From: Dipteronia dyeriana | Lineage: Eukaryota > Streptophyta > Magnoliopsida > Sapindales > Sapindaceae | Direction of reading: 5' to 3' | Assembly (NCBI GenBank): GCA_032871835.1 | Contig: CM065303.1 | Span: 20,462,001 to 20,526,000, forward strand | Length of the DNA: 64,000 nt | In this document: positions 23,241 to 34,914 of the stretch, one piece after another | Position numbering within the stretch: the first letter of the stretch is position 1 | How the letters are laid out: every line of letters starts with the position of its first letter | Notes under the pieces: generated by a model | Seen by the model: only the letters and a program-made list of their open reading frames with translations | Database searches by the model: none | What the model was told of the DNA's origin: nothing | Position numbers and translations under genes: made by a program

Positions 23241-24059
23241 TATTTTTCTATTTTCTTGCAACCTAAATCCATTTTTTTCCAGCTATTACGGTTAATTCGA
23301 AGGGTACAATATTCGAACCCAGCCTAATCACTGATGTGTTTAAAAAAATTGATAACATTTGAACAATAAAAATAAAGATAAAAATTAATAACCTTACAAA
23401 TCCTGTAAAATAGTTAAAACTTGCTTTACATGCAATATGAGGTGCCTCTATTCTCTTACAAACTTATTCTTATGATTCATGTTTTATTTCACAGTTGAAG
23501 GCTGAAATGGAAAGATGGGGTTTTTATACCGTAAAGATCGTACGATCTGATATCTACCCAATTTTAATAACCATATGGATACAATTTACTTGTAGAATTC
23601 CATGATAGATAAATCACATACAACATATTCAAAGTTGACACCTTTAAATCCAACTCCAGTTGCCAATGTCTTGTATTCTTCTTGGGTTCTCTCATTTCCT
23701 CTTGAAAGTTAGAGCAACATCTGTACATCCAAAAGAGAGATTTCTCTAGCCGAATTGTTGATCTCCGACGCTATCAGAACAAATGTATCAATAACTACAA
23801 CTTTTCCAGTCTCTGCTGGAATAACTTCGTAACAATTCCTTAACAACTTCAAGCAATGTTCATCCTCCCAATTATGAAGTATCCACTGCAGACATTTTCA
23901 TTAGGGTTTTATTGATAACTAAACCATTTGGGAACCTAAACTTAATACCTAACCTGTTTTTGAAAAATTATAAAACTAACTCATTTGAGTCAATATTGCC
24001 ATTGTAAAATTTTGAAATTGCAATCGTGTCATACTGTTTAAATCCCAGTAAATGAGCAA

Positions 24060-24577
24060 ATTCTCTTCTCACGAGCAAATGCCTCTCTTCTGTCCAAAAT
24101 CCCTAAACGAGCAAAATCTCTCTAAAGCACAACGAAGCTTGAAGACGAAGACGACAACGCGATGGAAGCTTGAAGACAACGACACAACAAAAGCTTGAAG
24201 ACTACGACAACTCCGTTTGGCTTATGGGAAAGTTGAAGAAAAGTGAGGTGAATGGTTCAAGATTTTTGATTTTTTTTTCTGGTGTTGTTTTGGAATCTTG
24301 AAAATCCTATGAATTGTTCTTCACCTCCGTTTGGCTCCTGCGACTTATTTTTTAAAGCTTTCTGCTTCAAATTTTATAGCTTGAATAATCCCTAATTTGA
24401 GTTAGAACCCTAATTATTTTTTGTTTGAAAAATCCCTAAATTGAAATAAAGAGATAATGAAAGAGATAGTGTAATCGCTACCTGGGGAGAGAGGCAGAGA
24501 GACTTGTTGGTGGTGGAAGATTTGAGGAGGTGATAGATGGAGGGTAATTAGGTTTTGGAACGAGAGTGGGTGAGAGG
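24060..24577. other. Left internal part of the Mutator-like element
   Basis: No gene recognised. A short repeated word GAAGCTTGAAGAC occurs three times at 24126-24202, suggesting local duplication. The sequence continues at 34170 beyond the gypsy element. Confidence 0.4.
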
Positions 24578-25822
24578 TGATTAACACTGAAAAGTGTATG
24601 TTTACTAAGGGATAATATAATCATTTTACACTTCCAATATGATTAATTCCCTGATTTAGACATAATTTCGTTCGTTCACTTAAATAAATGTGTTGTGTAG
24701 TAATCAGTGTATTTTTATTTATATTTCAGAGGTTATTCGATCAATTCAGAATCATGGAGAATGCAAAACATCGTTTTCAAGTTTAGAACATAAAAAAACC
24801 TTAAAAAGACCACGAAGGGTATTTTCATAATTTTGACTATTCACTCTTCACAGTTGACTTTTACTGTTCACAGTTGACTTTCTTTGTTCACTCGCGGATG
24901 CGTTACTGTTCACTGTCACTGTTTATTATTCACTTCACGGATGGGTTACTGTTCACTGATGACGTGATGAAATCTTGATGCTCCAATCTCAATTCATCCG
25001 ATGGTCAATTTTTATCCGTATTTTGTATAAATAGGGGGTCTCTCCCCCCTAATTATGATGTTCTGAATCCAAATCTGATGTTAGATTTGTGAAATTCTCT
25101 CTTTTGTTCTCAAATTCTCAGTTTAAATAAAATAGCTATTTTCTAGTTAAATTATATCTGGCTAATTTTATATAGCTGGGGCCAAAGGTGATACTGTTGG
25201 TATGGAAAATATGATCTCTTTTGTTCTCAAATTCTCAATTTAAATAAAATAGCTATTTTCTAGTTAAATTATATCTGACTAATTTTATATAGCTGGGGCC
25301 AAAGGTGATACTGTTGGTATGGAAAATATGATCCAATTTGGTAAGTTTATTATTTTTATGCTTTCTCCCCTCTGATCTTTCTGGAGTTTTTGACTCACTG
25401 TAGATAGACAGACATTGTCTAGCACAGTGAGTACTTTTACCTATATTTATTAGAGAGTGGTTTATCCCCTCTAATCTTTGTGGAGTTTTGACTCACTGTA
25501 GATAGACAGCTATTGTCTAGCACAGTGAGTACTTTTACCCACATCTATTAGAGAGTGGTCAGTGGAGTGGAATATCATCCAATTAATCTGGACTAAATAT
25601 TTATAATTGGATCATATTCGAATTACCAACAGTGGATCCCTTGGCCCCAGTATTAATTTTAATTGATTTACATTTTATAACAAGCTTAGTAATTAATTTA
25701 GATAATTAATTCTACAAGGACAAGTGAACAAACTCCTTGTGGTTCGACCCGATCTTACAGGTTAATTTATTACTTTGACACTCTTATACTTGGGAGTATG
25801 AACACTTCTTTAGACCGTGTCA
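24578..25822 (+). repeat. 5' LTR of the gypsy element, with two tandem duplications
   Basis: Starts TGATTAACACTG and ends CGTGTCA. A 118-bp segment beginning TCTCTTTTGTTCTCAAATTC is duplicated (25097 and 25215); the 3' LTR has one copy, which explains most of the length difference (1245 against 1091 bp). A second, about 98-bp duplication (25362-25557) is present in both LTRs and contains the hairpin ACTCACTGT...ACAGTGAGT. TATAAATA at about 25026 is the likely promoter. Confidence 0.85.
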
Positions 25823-25828
25823 AGTTTT

Positions 25829-25846
25829 TGGCACCGTTGCCGGGGA
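25829..25846 (+). promoter_or_regulatory. Primer-binding site of the gypsy element
   Basis: TGGCACCGTTGCCGGGGA lies six bases after the LTR end. It differs by one base from the TGGCGCCGTTGCCGGGGA found in Athila-type elements. Confidence 0.8.
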
Positions 25847-26278
25847 GGTAAGTCCGCATTTTCTTTGTAGAGGTATTTTTTTTTTGTTCTCTCTAATCTT
25901 CCTTGTTCTTACTTTATGTTCAGTTTTGCATTACCCATCTCAATCATAAACTTCATCCACTTAAAAAAAAAAGGCACTTGTTATCTTTAATCACATTTTT
26001 GCATTTTAGCCCTCTAACTTTTTATTTGCTTTTTAGCTTAGATCTGGTTTGCATTTGCATATAGGTCATTTTATTTTTTATTTTTGCATATCAGTCCCTG
26101 TAATTATCATATTTTCACTTTAGTCCCTATATTTATAATTATTTACACTTTTGCCCAAACACTTATGGATATTTACATTTACACCCCTAGAATTTTGCAT
26201 CTTGTTATTTTTATCACTTTTTCTTTTTTTTTCTTTATTTTTATGTATTTCACCTCCATGAACCCTCATTAAATTTGC
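25847..26278 (+). other. Gypsy untranslated leader
   Basis: T-rich leader with repeated words of the type TTTAGTCCCTATAATTAT and TTTGCATTTTAGCCC. No gene; the small ORF at 26084 lacks protein-like composition. Confidence 0.5.
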
Positions 26279-27955
26279 ATGAGACGTTGGTCTCGAACAT
26301 CTAGTGGTAGATTAATTAGGAAATCCCAATCACCCACATTCACCAACAATATGGCTGAAAACTTATATAGACATCCAGCAGGAAACCAAGCCGAAAACCT
26401 TTTAGACAACCTTGACAATGTGTCTCAACACAACAACCATCCGTCTTATGTTGACCATGACCAACACATTAACCCAAATCCACCTAGAACTCTTAGAGAT
26501 TACATGAATCCCACACGTACTGGAGCACCTTCATGCATAGCTTTCCTACCAAATGCAACACACTTTAATTTTAAACCGGGAATCATTCAACTTTTACCCA
26601 ATTTTCACGGTCTTGAATCTGAAAACCCATATTTGCATCTTAGGGAGTTTGAGGAAGTCTGTAACACTTGCACTGACCAAAATGTTAGCATGGATATAAT
26701 CAGGCTTAAGTTTTTTCCTTTTTCCTTAAAAGATAAAGCTAAAACTTGGTTACAAAACCTTAGGTCAGGATCAGTCCAAACTTGGAATGATATGCAACAA
26801 CAGATCTTAAAGAAATTTTTCCCACCTCATAGAACAAACTCTCTTAAGAGGCAAATCACTTCATTTGCCCAAAAACCTGGGGAAACACTTTACCAATGTT
26901 GGGATAGGTTCAAAGAGTTGTTAAATGTCTGTCCACATCAAGGTTTTGAAACATGGAGGATAGTGTCATATTTCTATGAGGGACTCACACCCCAAAGTAA
27001 ACAAGTCATTGAAATGATGTGTAATGGGGAGTTCCGTGACAAAAATCCTGAAGAAGCACTTGAATACCTTGACCATATCGCCGAAAGTGCTCAAAATTAG
27101 GACACCATTGGTTCCTATGAGTCCATGAGCAAACCACAACCATCTCCATCTAGTGGAGGCATTTACAATCGTAGGGAAGATCATGACCTTCAATCTAGAT
27201 TCACATCCCTAGCTAGGAAAGTTGAAGCTTTAGAAACTAAAAAGAGTGAACATGTAAAATCTATATAAGAAATTGCATGCCATGTTTATGATTCTGATGA
27301 TCATATCACTCATAGTTGCCCAACTTTGCTAGCCATAAAAGATTGCCTTCATGAACAAGCCAATGTTTTGCACACTTTCAACAAGCCAAATTCCAACCCA
27401 TACTCGCAAACCTGCAATCCTGGTTAGAGAAATCATCCAAACTTTAATTGGAGGAACAACAATCAAGCCCAGTCTTCACAACCACCAGGTCCATCACATC
27501 CACAAACACACCAGAATTTCCAAAACCCATAAGGTTATGCACCTTATGTCCTACCATCTAGGAAAAACTTTGAAGACACTTTGTACTCATTCATTGAGAA
27601 GCAAGAATCCATTAACAACCAAAATGCACAAACCTTTATAGATGTTAAAGATACTTTGGCAAAGGTTGCTTCTACACTCACCACACACGAAAAAGGTAAG
27701 TTTCCATCTCAACCACAACCAAATCCCAAGAGTCAGTCAAGTTCCTATGATAATAACCAACGCCCAGATCAAGTCAATTCAATTATCACTCTTCGTAGTG
27801 GTAAGATCATCGAAAAACCTATTCTTGAATCTGGTAAAAATGATGATGAGTCATTTTCCAAGGGTAAGGAAGGGGTTGATGAAACCACTGTTGACGAAGA
27901 AATAATTGAATTCTCACCTACACTCTTATATCCTCAGGCTCTTAAAAATTCATAG
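26279..27955 (+). pseudogene. Gypsy gag
   Basis: Forms the capsid of the retrotransposon particle. Residues about 75-245 form a Retrotrans_gag domain: FKPGIIQLLPNFHGLESENP, DIIRLKFFPFSLKDKAKTWL, and QQQILKKFFPPHRTN with ETLYQCWDRFKELL. The first stop is TAG at 27098-27100. The same frame then continues to the protease through TAA 27266, TAG 27425, TAA 27530 and TAG 27953, with no frameshift. A cysteine/histidine knuckle-like CHVYDSDDHITHSC lies at about 27278-27319. The C-terminal ITLRSGKIIEKP is typical of Athila gag-pol. Confidence 0.88.
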
Positions 27956-29890
27956 AAATCGAAGCATTCCCCAGAGATTTTTAAAATTTTCAAACAGGTA
28001 AAGATCAATATCCCTTTGTTGAACGCAATCAAACATGTACCTTCTTATGCCAATTTTTTGAAGGATCTGTGCACTGTGAAAAGGAAGCATCGGGTAAGAA
28101 AGAAAGCCTTTATGGCTGAACAGGTAAGTTCCATTCTTTCCAATAAAAATGTTTTGAAATATAAAGATCCTAGTTGTCCCACTATTTCCTGCACAATTGG
28201 TAACTGTAAAATTGAGCATGCTTTGCTTGACCTAGGTGCTAGTGTAAATTTGCTCCCATACTCATTTTATCAGCAACTTAAACTTGGTGAGTTAAAGCCG
28301 ACTTCAACCACACTTTATCTTGCTGATAGGTCAATTAAAATACCAAAAGGAATAGTGGAAGATGTATTAGTACAAGTCGATAAATTTATCTACCCAGTAG
28401 ATTTTATTGTTTTGGAAACACAACCTGTTGTTAATGAGCACAAATCAATTCCTGTTATATTGGGCCGACCATTTTTGGCTACTGTTAATGCCTTGATTAA
28501 TTGCAGGAATGGAACAATGAGCATGTCTTTTGGAAATATGGAAATTAAGCTTAATGTTTTCAACATGTCTAATGAACCATTTGATGATGAAAATGAAGAT
28601 AAAGATGTAGACATTATTGAAACCATTGTTGAAAATCATGTTCAAAAGGATTCTTTTAACTCATCTGAAATTTGTTTGATCAATTCACCTGAGTCAAGCT
28701 CGCATTCACATCTTGATAATTGTTTGCAGGTTGCCGAAGAAGAAAAAGACACTTTAGATTTTGAAGAATTGGAACGGAAAGATGATGAGCCAGAAGAAAA
28801 AGCACCCATCAATGATTCTTTTTCTGATAATCTTTTATTCTTTATCACAACTTTGCCTTGGTATGCTAACATTGTTAATTATCTTGCAACAGGAATGATG
28901 CCACTCGATTGGAATGCACATGCCAGAAAGAAATTTTTGACCGAGGTAAAACGTTTTTACTGGGATGACCCGTACTTATTCAAGTATTGTCCTGATCAAA
29001 TTGTTGGACGGTGTATTCCAGGCAATGAGGTAAGTAGTGTCATTGAATTTTGTCATTCTGAAGCATGTGGTGGTCATTTTTCGTCAAAGAAAATGGCTGC
29101 AAAAATCTTGCAGTGTGGATTTTATTGGCCCACCTTGTTTAAAGACGCACATGCATTCTGTAAAACCTGTGAAAAATGTCAAAAGTTAGGATCCATTTCC
29201 AAGCGAAACATGATGCCTTTAAACCCCATTCTTGTCATTGAAATATTTGATTGTTGGGGAATTGATTTTATTGGTCCATTTCCACCATCATTTGGATTTT
29301 TATACATTTTAGTTGCCGTTGATTATGTGTCAAAATGGGTTGAGGCAATTCATTATCGAAATAATGATCACAAAACAGTGATTAAGTTTTTAAAGGAAAA
29401 TCTTTTGAATCGATTTGGAATCCCTCGAGCCATTATCAGTGATGAAGGCAAACAGTTTTGTAACAAACCTTTTGAGCCTTTAATGAAGATATATAGAGTC
29501 ACACACAAAATTGCCATACCATACCACCCTCAAACAAGTGGTCAAGTTGAGTTAGCAAATAGGGAGATAAAACATATCTTGCAAAAAATGGTTAACCCTG
29601 ATCTAAAAGATTGGTCTCTTAGACTAAATGATGCACTTTGGGCTTACCGCACTGCATTCAAAACATCTTTGAGTATGCCTCCTTATCGTTTAGTTTATGG
29701 AAAACCTTGCCACTTACCTGTTGAACTTGAGAAAAAATCATATTGGGCCATTAAAGCTTTCAATTCTAACCTAAATGATGCCGGTGAATTGCGCAAGTTG
29801 CAATTAAATGAACTTGAAGAATTAAGAAATGATGCATATGAAAATGTAAAAATTCTTAAAGAAAAATCTAAAACCATTCATGACAGATGA
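27956..29890 (+). pseudogene. Gypsy protease joined to integrase (RT and RNase H missing)
   Basis: A 624-codon open frame begins at 28016 in the frame of gag. The aspartic protease reads [20 protein letters not shown] (about residues 68-87) with flap-like [17 protein letters not shown]. After an acidic linker (about residues 205-265) it goes straight to [15 protein letters not shown], which in complete elements follows RNase H. Next are the H2C2 zinc finger (HSEACGGH...CKTCEKC) and the DDE core: D in [13 protein letters not shown] in [10 protein letters not shown] in [12 protein letters not shown]. The whole RT-RNase H block is missing without loss of frame. The stop TGA at 29888 interrupts the C-terminal domain. 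Confidence 0.88.
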
Positions 29891-30154
29891 ATTTTAAGAA
29901 GATCATTTGAAGTTGGTCAAAAGGTTTTGCTTTATAATTCTTGACTTCATTTATTTCCTGGTAAATTGAAATCAAAATGGAGTGGTCTATTTGTTGTGAA
30001 ACATGTGTATCCATATGGTGCCATTGACATTGAGAATCCTAGGAATGGTAATGTGTTTAAAGTAAATGGACAACGTGTGAAACCATTCTTAGAAAATACA
30101 AATTTTCAAAAAGACTCTACCGTCCTTTTTGACCCTTGTTACCAGGGTGAGTAA
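29891..30154 (+). pseudogene. Gypsy integrase C-terminal end
   Basis: The same frame as the protease-integrase ORF continues after TGA 29888 and TGA 29942. It reads LHLFPGKLKSKWSGLFVVKH and NGNVFKVNGQRVKPFL, the C-terminal nucleic-acid-binding region of Athila-type integrases. It ends at a natural stop at 30152-30154. Confidence 0.75.
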
Positions 30155-30372
30155 ACAAATCTTTTTCTTTTGATTTTATATGTGTTTGCAATTATTATTT
30201 TTGTTTTTGTTCGCTTTTACGTTTTGAATTTTTGCAGGATTAATTTATAGGTTCAATTTTTGCTTGGTGTGTTTTGATATATAACCCCGGTTAAGTGGCG
30301 GATAACGGTACTCCGTGATAATTCAAGTCGGTGTAATTCAGTTTCCCAAATAACTGATCCCCAAAATAAGGT

Positions 30373-30888
30373 ATGGACGAAATTTTCACAAACCTGCGAA
30401 AGCATTTTCCATCGTTGCCCCAAAGTGCTCTGAAAAAGATTTACAAAGCACGTTCCAAAAGATTACGCTTACTGATGATAAACAACATTCTTGTTGAAAT
30501 TTGCTGGTCTGATTCATTTATATCTTACTTGCCTGGTTTTGGAAGAAGTAACCTTGCAAAAAAATGAAGAGCTAAGAAGTTAGGGGTTACTTGTCACAAA
30601 TGTGCACGTACAACTTGCAACAAACGTTGTCGTTCTTTAGGAATGGTGTCTAATAATCGGGAAGATAAATTTTTATTCATTAGGCATGGTTTGCGTAGGG
30701 AGTCACTGGATAATATCCTAATGACTCTTGATGCACATCCTAGTGGATATTTGCAAATGGCAATTGACCGATTATGGCCACAATTTCAAAAAGAACATGC
30801 ACAATATAGTCTTGGGAATCTGAGTTTAAAAGACCATGTTTGCCAATTTATAAGAAAATTGGATGGGAAGCATATCCCCGACCCATAG
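30373..30888 (+). pseudogene. Small Cys-containing ORF of unknown function inside the gypsy element
   Basis: A 171-codon frame from the ATG at 30373, interrupted once by TGA at 30565-30567. The N-terminal half is basic (RKHFPSLPQSALKKIYKARS). Just after the stop is a cluster TCHKCARTTCNKRCRS, a possible metal-binding site. The rest contains LFIRHGLRRESLDNIL and CQFIRKLDGKH. I do not recognise the family. Its position, after integrase and before the 3' untranslated part, is where Athila elements carry an env-like or extra ORF, but there is no membrane segment here. Confidence 0.45.
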
Positions 30889-31193
30889 AGGGCGTTGAAG
30901 CCGTTTCTGGAAGTAAAACAAGAGAAAGATGTGAGCCACAATCACAACTACCAATAAATATCCTTTTGTTTTCATTATCTTTTTCCTTCCTCATTTAATG
31001 TCTTTTGTAATTATTGTTGTTTACTTTTAATTTTTGAACCATTTGGATCTAATATCATTGACAAATACGCCGCCCTATACATATAGGTGTATCATTGTGT
31101 TACCTTTTCAGGATCTATAAATACAAGCATTTGTTTTCCTTTTTGCTTCAAGCACTCACAAATATTCAAAAGAAAAATTCAAAGAGTGCATTA

Positions 31194-31850
31194 ATGGCGT
31201 CACCTTCAACTAAACGATTCACAAACATTTGTGTGTTTGGTGGCACCAGTTATGGGAAATACAGAGAGTTTGTTGATGTTGCAACTCATCTTGGTAAGGT
31301 TTTGGTGTAGAAAAAAATACACGGTGTATGGAGGAGGTAACTTGGGATTAATGGGGTGTGTTTCACGAGTTGCACGAGACGGAGGTAGTCAAGTTCTGGG
31401 TATTGTCCCAAAACCTATGGCCACAACAAACATCATCTGAAAGACAAACGGCGAAGAGCTAGTTGTTCCAGGTATGCCTGAAAGATTGACTGCTATGTTA
31501 CATCATGCTGATGCGTTTATAGTTTTGCCATGTGGTTTTGGAACCTTAAACGAAATCTTTACAATGGCATCCTGGGTGCAACTACACGTCTATGAGAAAC
31601 CTATCGGTTTGTTGAATGTTAATAAATTTTATGATGGTTTGCTTTCATTTCTTGATCATGCTCAGAAAATTATTACATTCCACCTTCAATCCGAAAAATC
31701 TTTATATCTGCTTAAAGTCCTCATGAGCTGATTGACCAGTTACAAGCTTTCAATTATGTGCAAGATCCTTCAACCTCCAAAATTGATTGGTCCACTGATT
31801 AAGAGAACAAAAAATGCAGAATTGATCTGAATCTCAGTTTGTGATTGTCC
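31194..31850 (+). pseudogene. LOG-like gene copy (cytokinin riboside 5'-monophosphate phosphoribohydrolase) inside the gypsy element
   Basis: LOG enzymes release active cytokinin bases from their nucleotide form in the cytosol. The copy starts MASPSTKRFTNICVFGGTS (31194). After a TAG and a frame change near 31309-31330 it gives YTVYGGGNLGLMGCVSRVA and GIVPKPM. After TGA 31438 it gives LTAMLHHADAFIVLP then CGFGTLNEIF, where the family signature PGGxGTxxE has Cys for the first Gly, and PIGLLNVNKFYDGLLSFLDH. The C-terminal part is in a third frame (QDPSTSKIDWSTD, then DLNLSL). There are no introns, whereas plant LOG genes have several, so it probably entered as a processed copy. It lies wholly between the gypsy LTRs. 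It is non-functional now. Confidence 0.82.
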
Positions 31851-33078
31851 CATGGTTTTTATGCATTTTATTTTCCTTTTATTTTTGTATTTCTTTTGTT
31901 GTTTTACAGGATTTTGTTGTCTTTTAAGTTGTTCAGGTGATATCTTTTAAACCTTAACTCTTTCTAAAGACATTGGGGACAATGCCTCATTCTGGTTGGG
32001 GGGAGAGGATAGTTGATTCAATAAATTTTGTTTTTCAAAAAAAAAAAAAAAATAACTTTTGACCATTTTTTTGTAAAGATGGCCGAGTAAGAAGATCTTT
32101 TAGATACTTCTGAGACGCATCTTTATAGTTCTAATGCATATTTTTTTTCTCTTCTGACTATTCAAATTTATAAACTCTCCATTGTGATATCATTGACTAA
32201 TCCTTTTGTTCATTAAGTCATCTCGAGAAATTTTTCGAACTATTCTAGACACACACGCACATTGACACGTGATTATGTGCAGTAAGTTAAGATTTTACGA
32301 GATTGAGTTCTAAAACATCATTCAAGGGTAACAACCGAAGGAAGTGGTCTTGTTTAAAAATTTATATAGTAATAATAATAATAATAATTTTGTGTGTTGT
32401 GACCAAAACTCTTACTTAGTAGCTGAGCCTCATGCCTCAGTAAGCATAGAGTCTTCGCGCAAAACAGTGGAAACTGGATATAAATAAAATGCAGTTCCGT
32501 AGCCTCTTTAACTCGAGCAATTAAGTCCGAGAGGGTGCTTTAACACCTAATGCCCTAAGACCAACTGGTTTGGGAGTCATTGACCCAAAGCTCGTTACAC
32601 GGGTTAAAGAGAAAGCTTAAGGGATTTGTACTAAAAAAAAGAAGAAAAAAAAAAAACATATGCAATCCGAGTAATTAAGCCCGTAGAAGTGTTTTAACAC
32701 TTAATGCTCTAAATCCAACTGGTTTGGGAGTCATTGGCCTAAAGCTCGCTATATGGATTAAAGATGGAATGTTTGTTTCAATTTTGTTGTATTAAAAAAA
32801 AAAGAAAAAAGAATAAAACTGGTGCCTAAAGAAATAGCTCCGGTGAGATTTCGGAATGAAAATGTTGTTTGATTTCAATTGAATCTCATAGTTATCGTGT
32901 TGATCTTTATTGAGCACAAGAAAGTTTGATTGATAACTCAATTGATGACTGGTTGTCAAAGAGTGAGAAAAGAGGTATGGGAGAGTTTGCCTATTTGGTA
33001 GTTTAGAGATTTGAATTTGAGTTTTTTACTATTTTCTCTTTAATTGTTAGGGACTAGCAATAAGCTGGTTGGGGGGTG
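31851..33078 (+). other. Gypsy 3' untranslated region with a 150-bp duplication
   Basis: Contains GACATTGGGGACAATG and GGTTGGGGGGAG (about 31970-32005), poly(A) at 32037-32052 and (TAA)n at 32367-32386. A segment with CCAACTGGTTTGGGAGTCATTG occurs twice (about 32512-32620 and 32662-32770). The polypurine tract GGTTGGGGGG adjoins the 3' LTR. No ORF. Confidence 0.6.
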
Positions 33079-34169
33079 TGATTAACACTGAAAAGTGTAT
33101 GTTTACTAAGGGATAATATCATCATTTTACACTTTCAATATGATTAATTCCCCAATTTCGACTTAATTTCGTTCGTTCGCTTAAATAAATGTGTTGTGTA
33201 GTAATCAGTGTATTTTTCTTTGTATTTTAGAGGTAATTTGATTAATTCAGAATCATGGAGAAGTCAGATGGCAAAACAAACATCGTTTTCAAGTTTAGAA
33301 CGTCAAAAAACCTTAAGAATACCATGAAGAGCATTTTCATAATTTTGACTATTCACTGTTCACAGTTGACTTTCACTGTTCACTCACGGATGCATTATTG
33401 TTCACTATCAGTGTTCACTGATGACGTGGCAAAATCTGGATGCTCCATTCTAAATTCATCCGATGGTCAATTTTCATCCGTATTTTGTATAAATAGGGGG
33501 TCTCTCCCCTCTGATTATGATGTTCTGAATCCAAATCTGATGTTAGATTTGTGAAATTCTCTCTCTTTTGTTCTTAAATTCTCAGTTTAAATAAAATAGT
33601 CATTTTCTAGTTAAATTATGTCTGACTAATTTTATATAGTTGGGGCTAAAGGTGATACTGTTGGTATGGAAAATATAATCCAATTTGGTAAGTTTATTAT
33701 TTTTATGCTTTCTCCCCTCTGATCTTTATGGAGTTTTTGACTCACTGTATATAGACAGACATTGTCTAGTACAGTGAGTACTTTTACCCATATTTATCAG
33801 AGAGTGGTTTATCCCCTCTAATCTTTGTGGAGTTTTGACTCACTGTAGATAGACAGCTATTGTCTAGCACAGTGAGTACTTTTACCCACATCTATTAGAG
33901 AGTGGTCAGTGGAGTGGAATACCATCCAATTAATCTGGACTAAATATTTATAATTGGATCATATTCGAATTACAAACAGTGGATCCCTTAGCCCCAGTAT
34001 TAATTTTAATTGATTTACATTTTATAACAAGCTTAGTAATTAATTTAGATAATTAATTCTACAAAGACAAGTGAACAACCTCCATGTGGTTCGATCCGGT
34101 CTTACCGGTTAATTTATTACTTTGACACTCTTATACTTGGGAGTATGAACACTTCTTTAGGACATGTCA
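33079..34169 (+). repeat. 3' LTR of the gypsy element
   Basis: Starts TGATTAACACTG, ends CATGTCA and is followed by AGAGG. It matches the 5' LTR with about six mismatches in the first 110 bp, so the insertion is not very recent. It lacks the second 118-bp unit of the 5' LTR. Confidence 0.85.
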
Positions 34170-34914
34170 AGAGGGATGACTAACATTTGACATGGAGATG
34201 GTGAGGAAAAGATTAAAGGTGATATAGAATTATAAAGTAACAAAACAAAACAGATGAATTGTCCATGAATGATTATGATTTATGAATATATAGAGTAGAG
34301 TTGAGATTCAAGAGAGAGCATACCATAGTTTGAAATCAGATGAGGGTGTGGTGTGGGGTCGTTGGAATTGGAATTTGATTTTGATTTTTAGGTGTCAGTT
34401 TGGAGAAGGGTGTACAATATAGATATAGGCAACTTATATATGGAGGGTGTACGGTACATATAAATTAGTCACATTAAATTTGATTCTTGGTTTGTTTTGG
34501 GTGTTGTATTTACCGATTGTTGTTTGGGTAGTTTTGGTCTATTAGCTCCAAGTGTTTTGGGTGTTGTGTTAGCTGCAGGAGTGTCTTTCTTTTGGCATTT
34601 GCTTACCATAATCATATCTTGTTTTTCGATATTGTTGAGTTCATAGTTGGTGTAATGAATTTATATGCAGTTTACTAGTTGGTGTTTTTGTAATCTGAAT
34701 GTAATTGTAATTAAGACATGAAATCAAGCAAATGTAGTTTGAAATTATTCTGGCTGGTGTAGTCAAACAAATGAAGACATGAAATCTGCTCATGAATTAT
34801 TCTGGTTGGTGGAATTATTCCGAATGTTATTGTACTTTTTAGTGTAATCTAGCAAATATAGACATGAAATCTGAATGTTTGATAGTTTAAAATTATTCTC
34901 AATTGCAACTTGGA
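34170..34914. other. Internal Mutator-like element sequence, no gene
   Basis: AT-rich. The word AGACATGAAATC(TG/AA) recurs at about 34714, 34774 and 34861 with nearby AATTATTCT, suggesting degenerate tandem copies. No protein recognised. Confidence 0.4.

Larger units (their letters stand above)
24578..34169 (+). mobile_element. Ty3/gypsy element, Athila-like, 9592 bp, non-autonomous
   Basis: LTRs 24578-25822 and 33079-34169 are flanked by a perfect 5-bp duplication AGAGG (24573-24577, 34170-34174). The primer-binding site TGGCACCGTTGCCGGGGA is at 25829-25846, and a polypurine tract GGTTGGGGGG lies just before the 3' LTR. Internal order: gag, protease, integrase, a small Cys-containing ORF, a LOG-like gene copy, and a long 3' untranslated part with GACATTGGGGACAATG (about 31970), typical of Athila elements. 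RT and RNase H are absent, so it would have needed a helper. The protease style ([14 protein letters not shown]) and PBS point to the Athila lineage. Confidence 0.88.

Noticed and set aside
30373..30888. Reading the small ORF as an Athila env-like protein
   Set aside because: Too short, and no signal peptide or membrane segment is visible.
31194..31850. LOG copy as a functional cytokinin enzyme
   Set aside because: Two nonsense codons, at least two frame changes and loss of a Gly in the PGGxGTxxE signature exclude activity.
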